64,000 nucleotides of DNA from Paradesertivirga sp036399495 (GTDB lineage Bacteria; Bacteroidota; Bacteroidia; Sphingobacteriales; Sphingobacteriaceae), in the NCBI GenBank assembly GCA_036399495.1, contig DASWMZ010000059.1:18940-82939 (forward strand). Direction: 5' to 3'. Below are positions 9,822 to 19,636 of the stretch, piece after piece. Position 1 is the stretch's first letter, and every line of letters starts with the position of its first letter. The translations under genes were made by a program, and so were the position numbers. Below the pieces are notes generated by a model, which saw nothing but the letters and a program-made list of their open reading frames with translations, did no database searches and was not told the DNA's origin.

Positions 9822-10780
9822 CCTTTTAAAACTGTTTTAATCCACTTAGCAGCCTTCCATCCTAAAGCATTACTTATCATCATTAACGATTTCCCCCCCA
9901 TTGGTGGGGTGTATTTAAAACGACCAGGGTAATTTCTTTCCGCTTCTTTAACAATGTCTTTATATGTTGGGTAACTCATCTCGGCAACGTCAACCAGCAT
10001 TTTATATATTGCTTTTTTGGCTTCCATAGATTCCGTTCTTTGAAGTAGCTCCTTTTTTTTCGTTAAAGCGGATGTTAAAAGACTTATTAATGCAGTGTAT
10101 CCCTTGTGGCTTGAAAGATTTTTTTTGGATAAGTACTTTCTATAATAGTTGTAACCGTCTGTTTTAATTATCCCGTCCGAATTTAATACTACTCTGGCAA
10201 AGAATTCACCATCATCGTCAAAAGTGAGTTTTTCGTTCCACAAACCAACTTTGTCAATAAGAGACCGGGGGGTTAGCCATGCATTAGGTTGAACCATTCC
10301 TCCTGGTTTTTCAAAACCTCCCCAAAGACCTATCATGAACCTCACTACATCATCAGTAGAATATAAATGCTCATCATCAAACTTCGAACTCTTTAAGAGT
10401 AAAGGGTTGGTATGCTCGGGGAAAGATATGGTATTGCAAACCGCAAGCTTATTATTATGAGACAAGAGGGCTTTTATTTGAACTTCGATTTTATCAGGCG
10501 ATAAAAAATCATCAGCGTCCAAAAACTGAATATAGTCTCCTTTTGCCACATTTAAGCCTCGGTTTCTTGCCTTGCTGGCACCAGATCGAGATTGGTTTAT
10601 CACAACAATTTCTTTTGAAGAATACTTTTGAAGAATTTTTAAAGAGCCATCATCCGACTGGTCGTTAATAATAATTATTTCTTTATTTAACCAGGTTTGA
10701 TTAATTGCGGAAATAAGGCACTCCTCTAAATATTTTTCAGCATTATAGACTGGAATAATAATAGAAACCAGAGGAGTCAT
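9818..10780 (-). CDS. Glycosyltransferase family 2
   Basis: Classical GT-A enzyme of 320 residues. VSIIIPVYNAEKYLEECL forms the nucleotide-binding strand, the DQSDDGS segment lies at about residues 40-46, and the DAD metal-binding motif is at residues 88-90 in FLDADDFLSPDKI. It should transfer a sugar from a nucleotide donor to a lipid-linked acceptor. It overlaps the genes on either side by 4 bp and 1 bp. The linkage and donor are not predictable. Confidence 0.88.
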   Translation of the reverse strand: MTPLVSIIIPVYNAEKYLEECLISAINQTWLNKEIIIINDQSDDGSLKILQKYSSKEIVVINQSRSGASKARNRGLNVAKGDYIQFLDADDFLSPDKIEVQIKALLSHNNKLAVCNTISFPEHTNPLLLKSSKFDDEHLYSTDDVVRFMIGLWGGFEKPGGMVQPNAWLTPRSLIDKVGLWNEKLTFDDDGEFFARVVLNSDGIIKTDGYNYYRKYLSKKNLSSHKGYTALISLLTSALTKKKELLQRTESMEAKKAIYKMLVDVAEMSYPTYKDIVKEAERNYPGRFKYTPPMGGKSLMMISNALGWKAAKWIKTVLKG

Positions 10781-11814
10781 TAACTATTAAAGACTTTATA
10801 TGATTGTGTAAACTTAAAAAAAGGCCTTTCTACAAGAATGTTAATGAGAAAGGCAAATATGATAGAACAGGCCATTCCTATTAGTACTGAAAATTCAGGG
10901 GTCAGTATTATTATAAGAAATTTACTGATTGATAACCCAATAGATTGATGCACGAGGTATAGCGAATACGATATTGTTCCCCAAATAGTAATATACTTTC
11001 TAGTCAAAAAGGCTGGAAGTTTATACATTGTCAGAAGGGAAAATAAGAAGAAATATATGGCCGTTGTCGCCATATGTTGGTATATATTTAATAGGTAAAA
11101 TACTCTTCCTCCGATATCATGAACTAAAAGAGTAGTAAGAAAAGCCATGGTGAGTATAAAACACCTTCTGGTTGTGGCGCCATCCTGATAAATTTGATAG
11201 AAGATTATCCCTGCCGCAAACATATTAAAGTGGCTAGTTAATGGAAATAAACCGCGAAGTATTACGAATATCCGTTCATAATATGGCGATCCAGAGCTGA
11301 AAATAAGGTATCCCGCATTTAGAAGAATAGTAACTATAAGGGATATTAGTATAATGTTGTCGATGTTAAACCGACGTAAATAAAACCAGGCAATGCCTAT
11401 AAAAACATAAAACGTTAGCTCAACATATAAGGTCCAGTAAGCATCTACCATAAATTCGGTTCTAAATATGGGTTGAACCATTAAAATGTTTCCAATTAAG
11501 TGTGCAGGAGTAAGAGAATAACTTTGGGTAAATAAATAATAAGTCACCAAGGCAACCACAATTGATACCCAATATGCCGGGAATAGCCGTTTTACTCTAC
11601 CCCAAAAAAAATCTTTTACCGATTTACATCTTTGAAGGCTCATGTATATTACAAATCCACTAATTATAAAAAAGAAGTCGACAGCTGTATTTCCATAAAT
11701 AAACTTTGGGTTAATGCCTTCAACACCTGTGCTAAAATGGAAAAGCATTACCAATAAGGAAGCAATACCTCTGAACGTATCCAATTCAAGTAGCCTGTGC
11801 TTTTCGGTCATCAA
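10780..11814 (-). CDS. Acyltransferase family 3 membrane protein
   Basis: Second acyltransferase-3 protein of the locus, 344 residues. LDTFRGIASLLVMLFHFSTG carries the conserved Arg and the His of the HF pair, and TAVDFFFIISGFVIYMSLQR is the second-helix hallmark. About ten hydrophobic helices are visible and no SGNH domain is present. A conserved YWTLYVELTFYVFIG block sits mid-protein. It probably O-acylates a sugar of the exopolysaccharide. It overlaps the upstream GT2 gene by 4 bp and touches the downstream one, so it is embedded in the transcription unit. Confidence 0.87.
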   Translation of the reverse strand: MMTEKHRLLELDTFRGIASLLVMLFHFSTGVEGINPKFIYGNTAVDFFFIISGFVIYMSLQRCKSVKDFFWGRVKRLFPAYWVSIVVALVTYYLFTQSYSLTPAHLIGNILMVQPIFRTEFMVDAYWTLYVELTFYVFIGIAWFYLRRFNIDNIILISLIVTILLNAGYLIFSSGSPYYERIFVILRGLFPLTSHFNMFAAGIIFYQIYQDGATTRRCFILTMAFLTTLLVHDIGGRVFYLLNIYQHMATTAIYFFLFSLLTMYKLPAFLTRKYITIWGTISYSLYLVHQSIGLSISKFLIIILTPEFSVLIGMACSIIFAFLINILVERPFFKFTQSYKVFNS

Positions 11815-12740
11815 ATCAACTTGAGGTCAACTCTGCGCCGAAATAACCACATGTAGAATTGAGTTCCACAATAGGTGCTTATGAATGTGTTAAAAGGGGA
11901 AGTGCGAATAGGAGTGTTTCCGCATTTTTTTACCAGACTGGCAGCTTGAAAGCTTAATTCTATAAGGTTCTCTTTGTAAAAATAATTCGATAGTTGAACT
12001 CCTTGCCTGCATAAGGCCGGATGATAATTGGATGAAAGAATAGAAGAATAATTTTCAAGACACTTCAACTTATCAGCCAGACATTGATTCCACCGGGTGT
12101 GGGATAGCGATTCTGAATGCTCAAGTTTTGTAATTAAAAATTCACTAATAGCTTTTATCTTAAATCCGGCGATGCTTAATCGTATATGCAAATCTGGATC
12201 TTCATTTCCGATAAGTTGTTCGTTAAATCCATCTATAGCTTTAAGCGCTTTTTTGCTGTATAATCCGACGCTGGCAAATCCGATATTATCAATAAAAAAT
12301 AATGTTTGATCATCAGCCGTGCTTAAGGAGTCATATGTAATATTTCCCAGATTGTTACTTCGATTATTCCGGTCCAGCACGAATGCATTACAAAGGATCT
12401 GAACATCTTCATCTTGAATATACTTTTGAATCGTTTCTACAAAATTCGCGTGAATTAAGTCATCGGAGTCGTGGAAGTGAATATATTCTGAATTGCAAGC
12501 TTCAATAAGGCGGTTTCTTGCATATGCCGGCCCACGGTTTTTATCCCCCCGAATTACTTTGGCACCAAGTCTCTCGGCAATTTCAATAGTGTTATCAGTG
12601 CTATAATCGTCATAACAAAGAACTTCGTGAAAAGGAACTGATTGAGACTTGATACCCTCGAATAATTCAGGTAGAAAGTTTGCCGAATTATAACAAGGTA
12701 TTAAAATAGCAATTTTAATACCTTGGTTAGGATTTAACAT
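11811..12740 (-). CDS. Glycosyltransferase family 2
   Basis: GT-A enzyme of 309 residues. IAILIPCYNSANFLPELF is the N-terminal strand, YDDYSTDNT lies near residues 43-51, and the DSD metal-binding motif is at residues 91-93 in HFHDSDDLI. The conserved RGPAYARNR segment before the DSD motif is usual for exopolysaccharide GT2 proteins. It overlaps the upstream GT2 gene by 14 bp and the acyltransferase by 4 bp. Donor and acceptor are unknown. Confidence 0.87.
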   Translation of the reverse strand: MLNPNQGIKIAILIPCYNSANFLPELFEGIKSQSVPFHEVLCYDDYSTDNTIEIAERLGAKVIRGDKNRGPAYARNRLIEACNSEYIHFHDSDDLIHANFVETIQKYIQDEDVQILCNAFVLDRNNRSNNLGNITYDSLSTADDQTLFFIDNIGFASVGLYSKKALKAIDGFNEQLIGNEDPDLHIRLSIAGFKIKAISEFLITKLEHSESLSHTRWNQCLADKLKCLENYSSILSSNYHPALCRQGVQLSNYFYKENLIELSFQAASLVKKCGNTPIRTSPFNTFISTYCGTQFYMWLFRRRVDLKLI

Positions 12741-13776
12741 AATTTATAAGTTGTTTTTCCAGTTCTTGTAACTCATTTCGACTAATCGAGCTATTTCCCG
12801 GATCAGTGTATGAAGGTCTTAAGAGAGAACGAAACAATATTGCCGTACGAACCGGGCCAATAAGCAAACTTAGAGATTTAAATAGTTTGCCTCCCGTTAA
12901 AGCTTTGTTACCAGGCTTTGATAATCTTTTTAAAGCTTTTATAAAAACCTCATCTATTGTTTTACTGAAATTGGATGGGAGTCTTCTCAATGTATCCAGG
13001 GCAGCCAGCCACGCCAACTGTCTGGTGTGCAAATTGGCGGGAGCAGGCTGACAATACCTTGCAAAAGCATAACTCATCGCCGCTGAAGCAATAGCCATCT
13101 TTTCCCACCTCTTTGTAATTCTTTCGCCATCAAAATCTTTATTTATGATAGCAAATTCGCCATCTACTTTAATGATCGTTGCAGGATAAGGGGCCAAGTT
13201 ATAATAAATCCATATTTCACCAATAGGATTATAAATTTGGTTTGGTGCTATTAAGGGTTTCAGTAAATACTGAAGCAAATAACTGCGTCTAAAAATGGGA
13301 GAGTGTGGCGCTAGTCCAATTTGAAGATAGCAGGCTGTAGGGTTATTTGATGAGCTTGTTTGGTGATTGGACGTTTCAATAATTAAATTGTTGTAATTGC
13401 CTTCTAACCTTACGAAAGCAGTGTCACAATACGACATGTCGGCCCCACTTTCTCGCATCGCTGCTAGCTGACTTACAAACTTATCTTCATGTACTAAATC
13501 ATCAGAATCAAGATATTGAATGAATTCCCCTTTTGCGGAAGTCAAGCCTGTATTTTTCGCAAAAACTAAGCCTTTATTCGTTTGCCTAATAAATACTATG
13601 GGTAATTCTTTGTAATCTCCCAGTTGATCCTCTAAAGGAACATCAGAGCCATCATCAACAAGAATAATTTCAATTGTTAAATTCTTAATAGCTCTTTTGA
13701 CACTTTCTAAGGTGTATTTTAATAAGTCCGTCCGGTTATACGCCGGGATTATCACAGATAGATCGATGGTTTGCAT
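12727..13776 (-). CDS. Glycosyltransferase family 2
   Basis: GT-A enzyme of 349 residues with LSVIIPAYNRTDLLKYTL, the DDGSD motif at residues 41-45 and the DSD metal-binding motif at residues 90-92 in YLDSDDLVHEDKF. The C-terminal 150 residues are less conserved and probably determine the acceptor. It is coupled to the GT2 genes on both sides (14-bp and 1-bp overlaps), forming a block of three consecutive GT2 enzymes. Specificity is unknown. Confidence 0.87.
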   Translation of the reverse strand: MQTIDLSVIIPAYNRTDLLKYTLESVKRAIKNLTIEIILVDDGSDVPLEDQLGDYKELPIVFIRQTNKGLVFAKNTGLTSAKGEFIQYLDSDDLVHEDKFVSQLAAMRESGADMSYCDTAFVRLEGNYNNLIIETSNHQTSSSNNPTACYLQIGLAPHSPIFRRSYLLQYLLKPLIAPNQIYNPIGEIWIYYNLAPYPATIIKVDGEFAIINKDFDGERITKRWEKMAIASAAMSYAFARYCQPAPANLHTRQLAWLAALDTLRRLPSNFSKTIDEVFIKALKRLSKPGNKALTGGKLFKSLSLLIGPVRTAILFRSLLRPSYTDPGNSSISRNELQELEKQLINYVKS

Positions 13777-14777
13777 TACTTAGCAGAAAGTTTAAGAGCT
13801 TTAATTTCTTTGAGGATCAATTTTAACTTCTTTCTTTCTTTAAACAGACCATAACAATAGCCCGTTTTTCTTAATAACTCACTTTGGTATTTCTTGTTAT
13901 TGCCAGAGAACTGCATTACACCCCCGAGCACGGTTTTAAGAAGATCAAGGCATCCGTTAAGGAAAAGCCAAGGCCAAGAAAACTTATACTCAGCCTTCTC
14001 AGGTTGAGTATAAAGGTTAGATTGAATAACATATAAAGACGAAGAATATCCAAAACTAAAATGCAACTTTTTTAAATAAGGCCAGTTAAGGCGCTCCTTG
14101 GATATAAAATGATGGAAAATAAGTTCAGAGTTATAATGAACTTTGAAACCTGCCAGTCTTAGATTAAAACCAAGTTCTACATCTCCTCCTGAGGTTAGCT
14201 TTGTACCTACCCGGTCTGTGAGGTAAGTGCTAAAGCCTCTCTCTCTCATGTTAAGATATGCTGACTTCCGAAGAATAGCTCCTGCTCCATACACATATCC
14301 TTTTTCATTTGTAATATCACCGCTCTCACAACCCTGAGGGCCGGTAGCATAGTCGCCTTTAAAGTCTTGAAACCAGTCGGGCGGGCTAGTCTCAGTAACG
14401 GGAATGCCGCATCCACCTAATAGCGCTATACCGGGGTTACTATACATTATATGATAAGCTTTGCTTAAGTATCCAGTGTCAAGCCAATTATCATCATCAC
14501 AAAAAATTAGTAGATCGTAAGACGCAGTTTCAATGCCTTTTTCACGTGCAGCATTTAATCCGGGAATTGGTTGGTCAATTATTTTATAACTGGATGCTCC
14601 TGAAGTCTGAATAAATTGTTCTACAACAGTTCGAGTGTTATCTCGAGAATTGTTATTAACAACTATTACCTCATATCCAAAGCCAGCTTCAATAGATTGC
14701 GCTAACAATGATGACAGTGTTTTTAAAATTCTTTTTTCGCTGTTATAGCAACAAATAATTACTGAGATGCCTTGCAT
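13776..14777 (-). CDS. Glycosyltransferase family 2
   Basis: GT-A enzyme of 333 residues. ISVIICCYNSEKRILKTL is the first strand, NNNSRDNT lies at residues 41-48, and an acidic DDD triad is at residues 94-96 in FCDDDNWLDTGYL. It resembles rhamnosyl/galactosyl-type GT2 enzymes with a GGDVELGFNLRLAGF acceptor-loop block after residue 215. That ED/DxE block is the usual catalytic-base region. It overlaps the next gene by 1 bp. The sugar is unknown. Confidence 0.87.
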   Translation of the reverse strand: MQGISVIICCYNSEKRILKTLSSLLAQSIEAGFGYEVIVVNNNSRDNTRTVVEQFIQTSGASSYKIIDQPIPGLNAAREKGIETASYDLLIFCDDDNWLDTGYLSKAYHIMYSNPGIALLGGCGIPVTETSPPDWFQDFKGDYATGPQGCESGDITNEKGYVYGAGAILRKSAYLNMRERGFSTYLTDRVGTKLTSGGDVELGFNLRLAGFKVHYNSELIFHHFISKERLNWPYLKKLHFSFGYSSSLYVIQSNLYTQPEKAEYKFSWPWLFLNGCLDLLKTVLGGVMQFSGNNKKYQSELLRKTGYCYGLFKERKKLKLILKEIKALKLSAK

Positions 14778-14786
14778 CTTAAAATA

Positions 14787-15797
14787 CTAATTAGCGTAAG
14801 ATTGGTTTTTGAAGTTAAGTTCAAATTGATATTTGAGAGGGAGAACATCGTTTAATTTTTTAACCCAGCGCTTAATAGTATGGGCTCTTTCGTAACGTAC
14901 TTCTAACTTTAAACTTATATCATCTTTCGGTAAATCAGGATTTAAAGTATTTAATATTTTTACTAAACCAGGAAATAAGTGAAGCTCGTCAAGGTATTTT
15001 TGTTTTTGCTGCTCAACAATTTCAATACTATTGAGATAGAAGTCTGATTCTATAATTTCTTCAATTACTCTAATACTCTTCTTATAATCGTAAATATCAA
15101 TCGGGATATAGCTGCCTTCTGCAAAGAAATCGCTGATGTTTGGACAGCCCCAATATATTGGAACGGTATTGCTTAGAAAACAGTCGTATATTTTTTCGGT
15201 AAAATAATTAGGAATGGCGCTGTTTTCAATAGCGACCGAGAACTCATAGTCCTTCAATGCTTCAAACTTGTCATCAACCGGATTGAAGCCTCTGCCAAAT
15301 ACATCTATTTTATCTTTGAAATGACCTATTAACTTATTAACAAAACATAGGCGTTCCAAGTGTCCGGGCAATTCGGTTCTGTTAGAGGCTATAACCGAGA
15401 GTTTCTTTGTTTTACTTATGAATTTCGTTTTCTTAATCTCGTCATAAGACTTTTTAATTGTCCAAATGTTGATCTCAGGATTGCTTATTATGTTTTTATG
15501 TGTAAGGTCGGTACGGGGAGTTATGACTGAATGGAATTGGTTGAGAAAGCTAATTAGAAAATAACGTTGTTCATGGCACTCATCTGTTAGGTAGATAATA
15601 TTGTTTCTTGGACATCGAACAGTTCTATTTTCGTCTTCAAGCCGTACTCCTCCATATACTATCCAAAAGTCAGCATCAGTACAGTCATTATTAATCTCAA
15701 ATTTATAATTACCGATTATCCCGGAATTGCCGGGTGTATGATTATAGAGCTGATGATCCCAGGGTGCGGTGAACTTTACCGTAATTTTATCGCTCAT
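14787..15797 (-). CDS. GT10 (alpha-1,3-fucosyltransferase-like) glycosyltransferase
   Basis: Protein of 336 residues. The block at residues 186-221, containing SVAIENSAIPNYFTEKIYD and then TVPIYWGCPN, is the diagnostic donor-binding signature of GT10 alpha-1,3-fucosyltransferases: the ENS, TEK and PVYWG elements that contact GDP-fucose. The upstream half, with IIYLTDECHEQRYF and a PRTDLTHKN block, is the variable acceptor domain. No GDP-fucose biosynthesis genes lie in the window, so fucose itself as donor is an inference. It sits between a GT2 gene and an FkbM methyltransferase in the same operon. Confidence 0.85.
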   Translation of the reverse strand: MSDKITVKFTAPWDHQLYNHTPGNSGIIGNYKFEINNDCTDADFWIVYGGVRLEDENRTVRCPRNNIIYLTDECHEQRYFLISFLNQFHSVITPRTDLTHKNIISNPEINIWTIKKSYDEIKKTKFISKTKKLSVIASNRTELPGHLERLCFVNKLIGHFKDKIDVFGRGFNPVDDKFEALKDYEFSVAIENSAIPNYFTEKIYDCFLSNTVPIYWGCPNISDFFAEGSYIPIDIYDYKKSIRVIEEIIESDFYLNSIEIVEQQKQKYLDELHLFPGLVKILNTLNPDLPKDDISLKLEVRYERAHTIKRWVKKLNDVLPLKYQFELNFKNQSYAN

Positions 15798-15803
15798 ACT
15801 TCA

Positions 15804-16625
15804 TTATTTTATGAGATTGTAATTAACCCCAAAGGTTAATTCACTAATAGTCGACAGAACAAAGTTGTGAGTCCTTAAAGTTTCATAAATAGACTCTCTG
15901 ATGTCAAATTCGTCATGTATTTCAATAGCAATAACTTTTGTGCGATTCAAAAACGTTAAGTCATTTAAGTCTTTATTAAGGATATATCGTTCAGCTCCTT
16001 CAATATCTATTTTTAAAATGTCAATGGTTTCAAGGTCATGTTCCACAATCAACTGATTCAGCGTAATACCTTGAATATCTTTTTTGGCATCTGTATGGTC
16101 ATTAACCGTTAATGACCATTCCTTGCCATCTCTGAAGTTATGGTCCAATGCAAGAAATTCATTTTTGTGCCATAAGGCCGCATTTTTACAGATCGCATTT
16201 GTATCACTTGCTTCTAGATTCTTAAGTAAAAGGGTGTAATTGTCACGACCGGGCTCGATACAAATGCATTTCAAATTCGGGAAATGGCTATTTATAAACA
16301 GCGTAGCTAAGCCAATATTTGCACCTGCGTCAACTAAATTAGATACCGATAAGTTGTTTATTTTAATTAGGTCTATTAATGGAAGATACTCTTGCTTGAA
16401 TAGAATTTGTTCCGCAACTTCAACGTCACTGGCACTCTTTCTTAAATAAATGGTCTTTCCCTCCTTTTCGATAAGGAGATTTTCGCTTGTTTCGGTAAGG
16501 GAATATTTTTCAGCCGTTAAGAAATCGTGTATTCTAAACTGATACTCTTCATCTCTGAAAAAGTTGAAGAAACTAAGTTTTTTTAGAAACCGGTAGAAAT
16601 ATGGTCGGGTGGCAATTTTTTCCAT
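15804..16625 (-). CDS. FkbM-family methyltransferase
   Basis: Protein of 273 residues. SAM motif I is LVDAGANIGLATLF at about residues 97-110, an acidic ribose-binding motif is IEPGRDN at 123-129, and the FkbM post-motif is DILKIDIEGAE near residue 200. FkbM enzymes O-methylate sugars or polyketides, so here it probably caps or decorates a polysaccharide residue. It touches the upstream methyltransferase by 1 bp and precedes the GT10 gene by 6 bp. A methylated fucose-like residue is a plausible but unproven product. Confidence 0.85.
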   Translation of the reverse strand: MEKIATRPYFYRFLKKLSFFNFFRDEEYQFRIHDFLTAEKYSLTETSENLLIEKEGKTIYLRKSASDVEVAEQILFKQEYLPLIDLIKINNLSVSNLVDAGANIGLATLFINSHFPNLKCICIEPGRDNYTLLLKNLEASDTNAICKNAALWHKNEFLALDHNFRDGKEWSLTVNDHTDAKKDIQGITLNQLIVEHDLETIDILKIDIEGAERYILNKDLNDLTFLNRTKVIAIEIHDEFDIRESIYETLRTHNFVLSTISELTFGVNYNLIK

Positions 16626-17392
16626 TATAACTTAATTAAACAGTGAAGTTGGTCTGCTGTGCAGGGGATAAACTCTGAAATTCTTGAAAGCCAGTAATCA
16701 TTATGTTCAAGAGTAGAATATTCAAAGTCTGTGTACGTGAAGCCCAGCATTTTGCATATTTGTTGAAGGCCTTTCGCTGTAAAATGAGAGTAATGTTGTT
16801 CTGGTAACCATGCATACCATTTCTCTTGATTTTTTTGTGGTACAATCCCTTTGTAATTACTTTGAATAAGCATCAAATATTTTCCGGGATACATCTTCCC
16901 TAGAATTGAAAGAAAGTCGAGCGGGTTTTCAATGTGCTCCAAAACCTGCGACATAATTATCAAATCAAATTCCTGTTGATTAAAGTTTGTTTCAGGAAAA
17001 TACCCGTTTAAAATTGCAAGGCCTTTTTTTTCAGCTATTTGATACGCAGTTTTGCTTGGTTCAACACCAAACGTATTGTATCCTATAGTTTTTAATTCCT
17101 GGAGTAACAAGCCTTGCCCACATCCTATCTCAAGAATATTTGCACCCGGTTTAACGCGTCGCTTAATTAAATTAATTTGTTTAACAAGCGCTTTTTTCCA
17201 TTGTCTGGGTAGTTCATCCAATGAATTGAAATTAAATTGCCCATGAAAATCATCTTCTTCGTAAGCAATATCATTGGGTGGGGGCAATGTGATGGCATTT
17301 AGACAAGTAAGGCATTCATAAATTTTTAATTCGTTCCTTATCGTGCGGTAATATTTAAGAGTATCTGACTTGCAAATGGTACATGCACTCAT
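16625..17392 (-). CDS. Class I SAM-dependent methyltransferase with N-terminal zinc-ribbon-like motif
   Basis: Protein of 255 residues. Two Cys pairs, CTIC at residues 4-7 and CLTC at 27-30, form a small metal-binding knuckle. They are followed by SAM motif I ILEIGCGQGLL at about 86-96 and the post-motif LIIMSQVLEHIENP around residue 145. This architecture is common in exopolysaccharide and sugar-modification loci (methyltransferase type 11/12 with a zinc-binding head). It starts 51 bp after the Wzt gene ends and overlaps the FkbM gene by 1 bp. Confidence 0.83.
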   Translation of the reverse strand: MSACTICKSDTLKYYRTIRNELKIYECLTCLNAITLPPPNDIAYEEDDFHGQFNFNSLDELPRQWKKALVKQINLIKRRVKPGANILEIGCGQGLLLQELKTIGYNTFGVEPSKTAYQIAEKKGLAILNGYFPETNFNQQEFDLIIMSQVLEHIENPLDFLSILGKMYPGKYLMLIQSNYKGIVPQKNQEKWYAWLPEQHYSHFTAKGLQQICKMLGFTYTDFEYSTLEHNDYWLSRISEFIPCTADQLHCLIKL

Positions 17393-17443
17393 TTTATCTT
17401 TTATTTAAAGTCATTTTCGTTGAATTGTGGGGATGGTCTGCGA

Positions 17444-18745
17444 CTAGCTACTAGAAATATCATCTTCCTTTAAGCTCCAAATTAATTGAGGGAAAGTAAC
17501 TCCAATATGATTTTGTTGATTCATCGACACATGATAAAGAGACAAATTTGTATCTAAAGAAATACTGAAAGCCAATATCGGCTCTGCTACTTTAGTATAC
17601 GATTCGACCATATGTTTCGATAGTAGGGGAGATATGGAATATTCACCTAAGTTCAATAAACGGGCCGGAATAAAGCAGTCTACGGTGTACTTGCCTTTTT
17701 TAAACTCTGTCAAAGTGGTGGTATCTGAGTGTTGGGTGCGAAAAGCGACAGCACCGTCTTTAATTAAATCAAAACCAACTTTGATATGTTCTACGGTGTC
17801 ATTGGCCAACAGATGGAACCTAATAATTACTTCTTCATTGTTTGTAAAGCTATTTCTAAGCCTTCCGGATCCATCTAAAATATCTATTTTATCCAGCCTT
17901 ATTTTGTTAAATTCATCAATTTCATTAACCCAAAAGCACTCGTTGTTAAAAAGGTAACTTTCCTGGTATTTTTTTATTGCAGTCAGGGTATCAGCAAAAA
18001 TTTCTAATCTTCCTTGCTGCAAGCAAATAGCCTTTTTGCATAAAGCTTGTATTGCCCCCATATTGTGACTCACGAATAGGATGGTTCTTCCCTCTCCACG
18101 ACTTACTTCTCCCATCTTACCTAAACACTTTTTTTGAAACTCTGCGTCACCAACAGCCAACACTTCGTCAACTATTAGAATCTCAGATTCCAAATGCGCT
18201 GCAACTGCAAAGGCAAGTCTTACATACATTCCCGATGAGTATCTTTTGACGGGGGTGTCAACATATCTTTCAATCCCCGCAAAGTCTACTATGGCATCAA
18301 AATGTTTCCTGATCTCTGCTTTACGCATGCCTAAAATTGCACCGTTCAAGAATATATTTTCTCTCCCTGTAAGTTCGGGATGAAAGCCTGTACCAACCTC
18401 CAATAAGCTTGCAATTCTACCTTTTCCGGTTATTTTTCCGGTGGTAGGCGAGGTGACTTTGCTTAGAATCTTAAGTAGTGTGCTCTTGCCGGCTCCGTTG
18501 CGTCCAATTATCCCTACTGCATCTCCCTGTTCAATTTCGAAATTGATGTTCTTTAAACTCCAGACAATATTACTGCTGCCTGCAGTAGTGCGATCATTGG
18601 TTTCTCCAATTCGTAAAAAAGGGTCTTCCTTTCCGCGAATGCGAGCGAACCAGCGTTCAAGATCACGACTGATGGTACCTGTGCCAATTTCGCCAAGCTG
18701 ATAGGCTTTTGAAAGATCCTCTACCTTTATTGCAATGTTACTCAT
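17444..18745 (-). CDS. Polysaccharide ABC exporter, ATP-binding protein (Wzt-like)
   Basis: ATPase of 433 residues. Walker A GRNGAGKST is at 81-89, the signature YSSGM at 169-173, Walker B LIVDEV at 190-195, and a His switch follows in LFVSHNMG. Residues after about 270 form an extra beta-rich domain of the kind that Wzt proteins use to recognise the modified end of the glycan before export. It pairs with the permease gene 45 bp upstream. Presence of this substrate-binding tail suggests export of a finished, terminally modified polymer, consistent with the adjacent methyltransferases. Confidence 0.92.
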   Translation of the reverse strand: MSNIAIKVEDLSKAYQLGEIGTGTISRDLERWFARIRGKEDPFLRIGETNDRTTAGSSNIVWSLKNINFEIEQGDAVGIIGRNGAGKSTLLKILSKVTSPTTGKITGKGRIASLLEVGTGFHPELTGRENIFLNGAILGMRKAEIRKHFDAIVDFAGIERYVDTPVKRYSSGMYVRLAFAVAAHLESEILIVDEVLAVGDAEFQKKCLGKMGEVSRGEGRTILFVSHNMGAIQALCKKAICLQQGRLEIFADTLTAIKKYQESYLFNNECFWVNEIDEFNKIRLDKIDILDGSGRLRNSFTNNEEVIIRFHLLANDTVEHIKVGFDLIKDGAVAFRTQHSDTTTLTEFKKGKYTVDCFIPARLLNLGEYSISPLLSKHMVESYTKVAEPILAFSISLDTNLSLYHVSMNQQNHIGVTFPQLIWSLKEDDISSS

Positions 18746-18790
18746 TCATGTTTAAATTTTTACTCATCTCCTTGGAGGGGGCTGGGGCTT

Positions 18791-19636
18791 TTAAACCGTA
18801 TCTACAAAGTTCTTTTCCACCTTATTAAATACAATGATACCCGAAATAAGCAACACTATAGTGATTGCCAATGTATATCCCAGTGTTTCCCAACTAAAAC
18901 TACCATTGCCTAAAAAGCCATACCTGAATGTTTCTATAATGCCTGTCATGGGATTTAGAACAATAAGAAAGCGATATTTTTCCGGGGCGGCCGAAAGAGG
19001 ATAAATTACTGTGGTGGCATACATCAATAATTGCACACCAAACGTAACTAAAAATGCAAGGTCACGATACTTTGTAGTCATGGCCGAAATGATCATTCCC
19101 AAAGCGAGGCCCAGAGCGGCCATCAAGAAAATCAACAAGGGGAAAAGCAAAATATAACTGTTAGGGCTAAACTGCGAGCCGGTACTTTTATAATATAAAA
19201 GCATAATAATAAATAGTAAAAATTGTACTCCAAACTTCACCAGGTTAGATAGCACGATACTAAAAGGCATTATTAACCGGGGGAAATACACTTTCCCGAA
19301 AATATTAGCATTATCCTTAAATACTGTAGAAGTTTTGGTTAAACATTCTGCAAAATAGTTCCAGGCGGTAATGCCCGCCATATAAAATAAAGGTTGTGGT
19401 AAACCATCGGTAGAAATTCCGGCCAGGTTCCCGAATATAAAGGTGAATATAATGGTAGTGAATATCGGCTGGATAAAAAACCACAACGGGCCAAGTATGG
19501 TTTGTTTATAGAAAGAGACAAAATCGCGCCTAACTAATAATACGAGTAAATCGCGATAGTTCCAGATCTCTTTTAGCTTTAAATCAATTAAAGATGACTG
19601 AGGAGTTATTTTCCAGTTATGGTCGTTTGAATGCAT
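18791..19636 (-). CDS. Polysaccharide ABC exporter, permease (Wzm-like)
   Basis: Integral membrane protein of 281 residues with six hydrophobic helices and the ABC-2 family layout. The N-terminal cytoplasmic stretch ends in LLVLLVRRDFVSFYKQTILG, followed by PLWFFIQPIFTTIIF, and the C-terminal helix ends GIIVFNKVEKNFVDTV. It forms the membrane channel with the Wzt-like ATPase encoded next. It overlaps the upstream GT4 gene by 20 bp. The usual family length is about 260-280 residues, so it appears complete. Confidence 0.92.
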   Translation of the reverse strand: MHSNDHNWKITPQSSLIDLKLKEIWNYRDLLVLLVRRDFVSFYKQTILGPLWFFIQPIFTTIIFTFIFGNLAGISTDGLPQPLFYMAGITAWNYFAECLTKTSTVFKDNANIFGKVYFPRLIMPFSIVLSNLVKFGVQFLLFIIMLLYYKSTGSQFSPNSYILLFPLLIFLMAALGLALGMIISAMTTKYRDLAFLVTFGVQLLMYATTVIYPLSAAPEKYRFLIVLNPMTGIIETFRYGFLGNGSFSWETLGYTLAITIVLLISGIIVFNKVEKNFVDTV

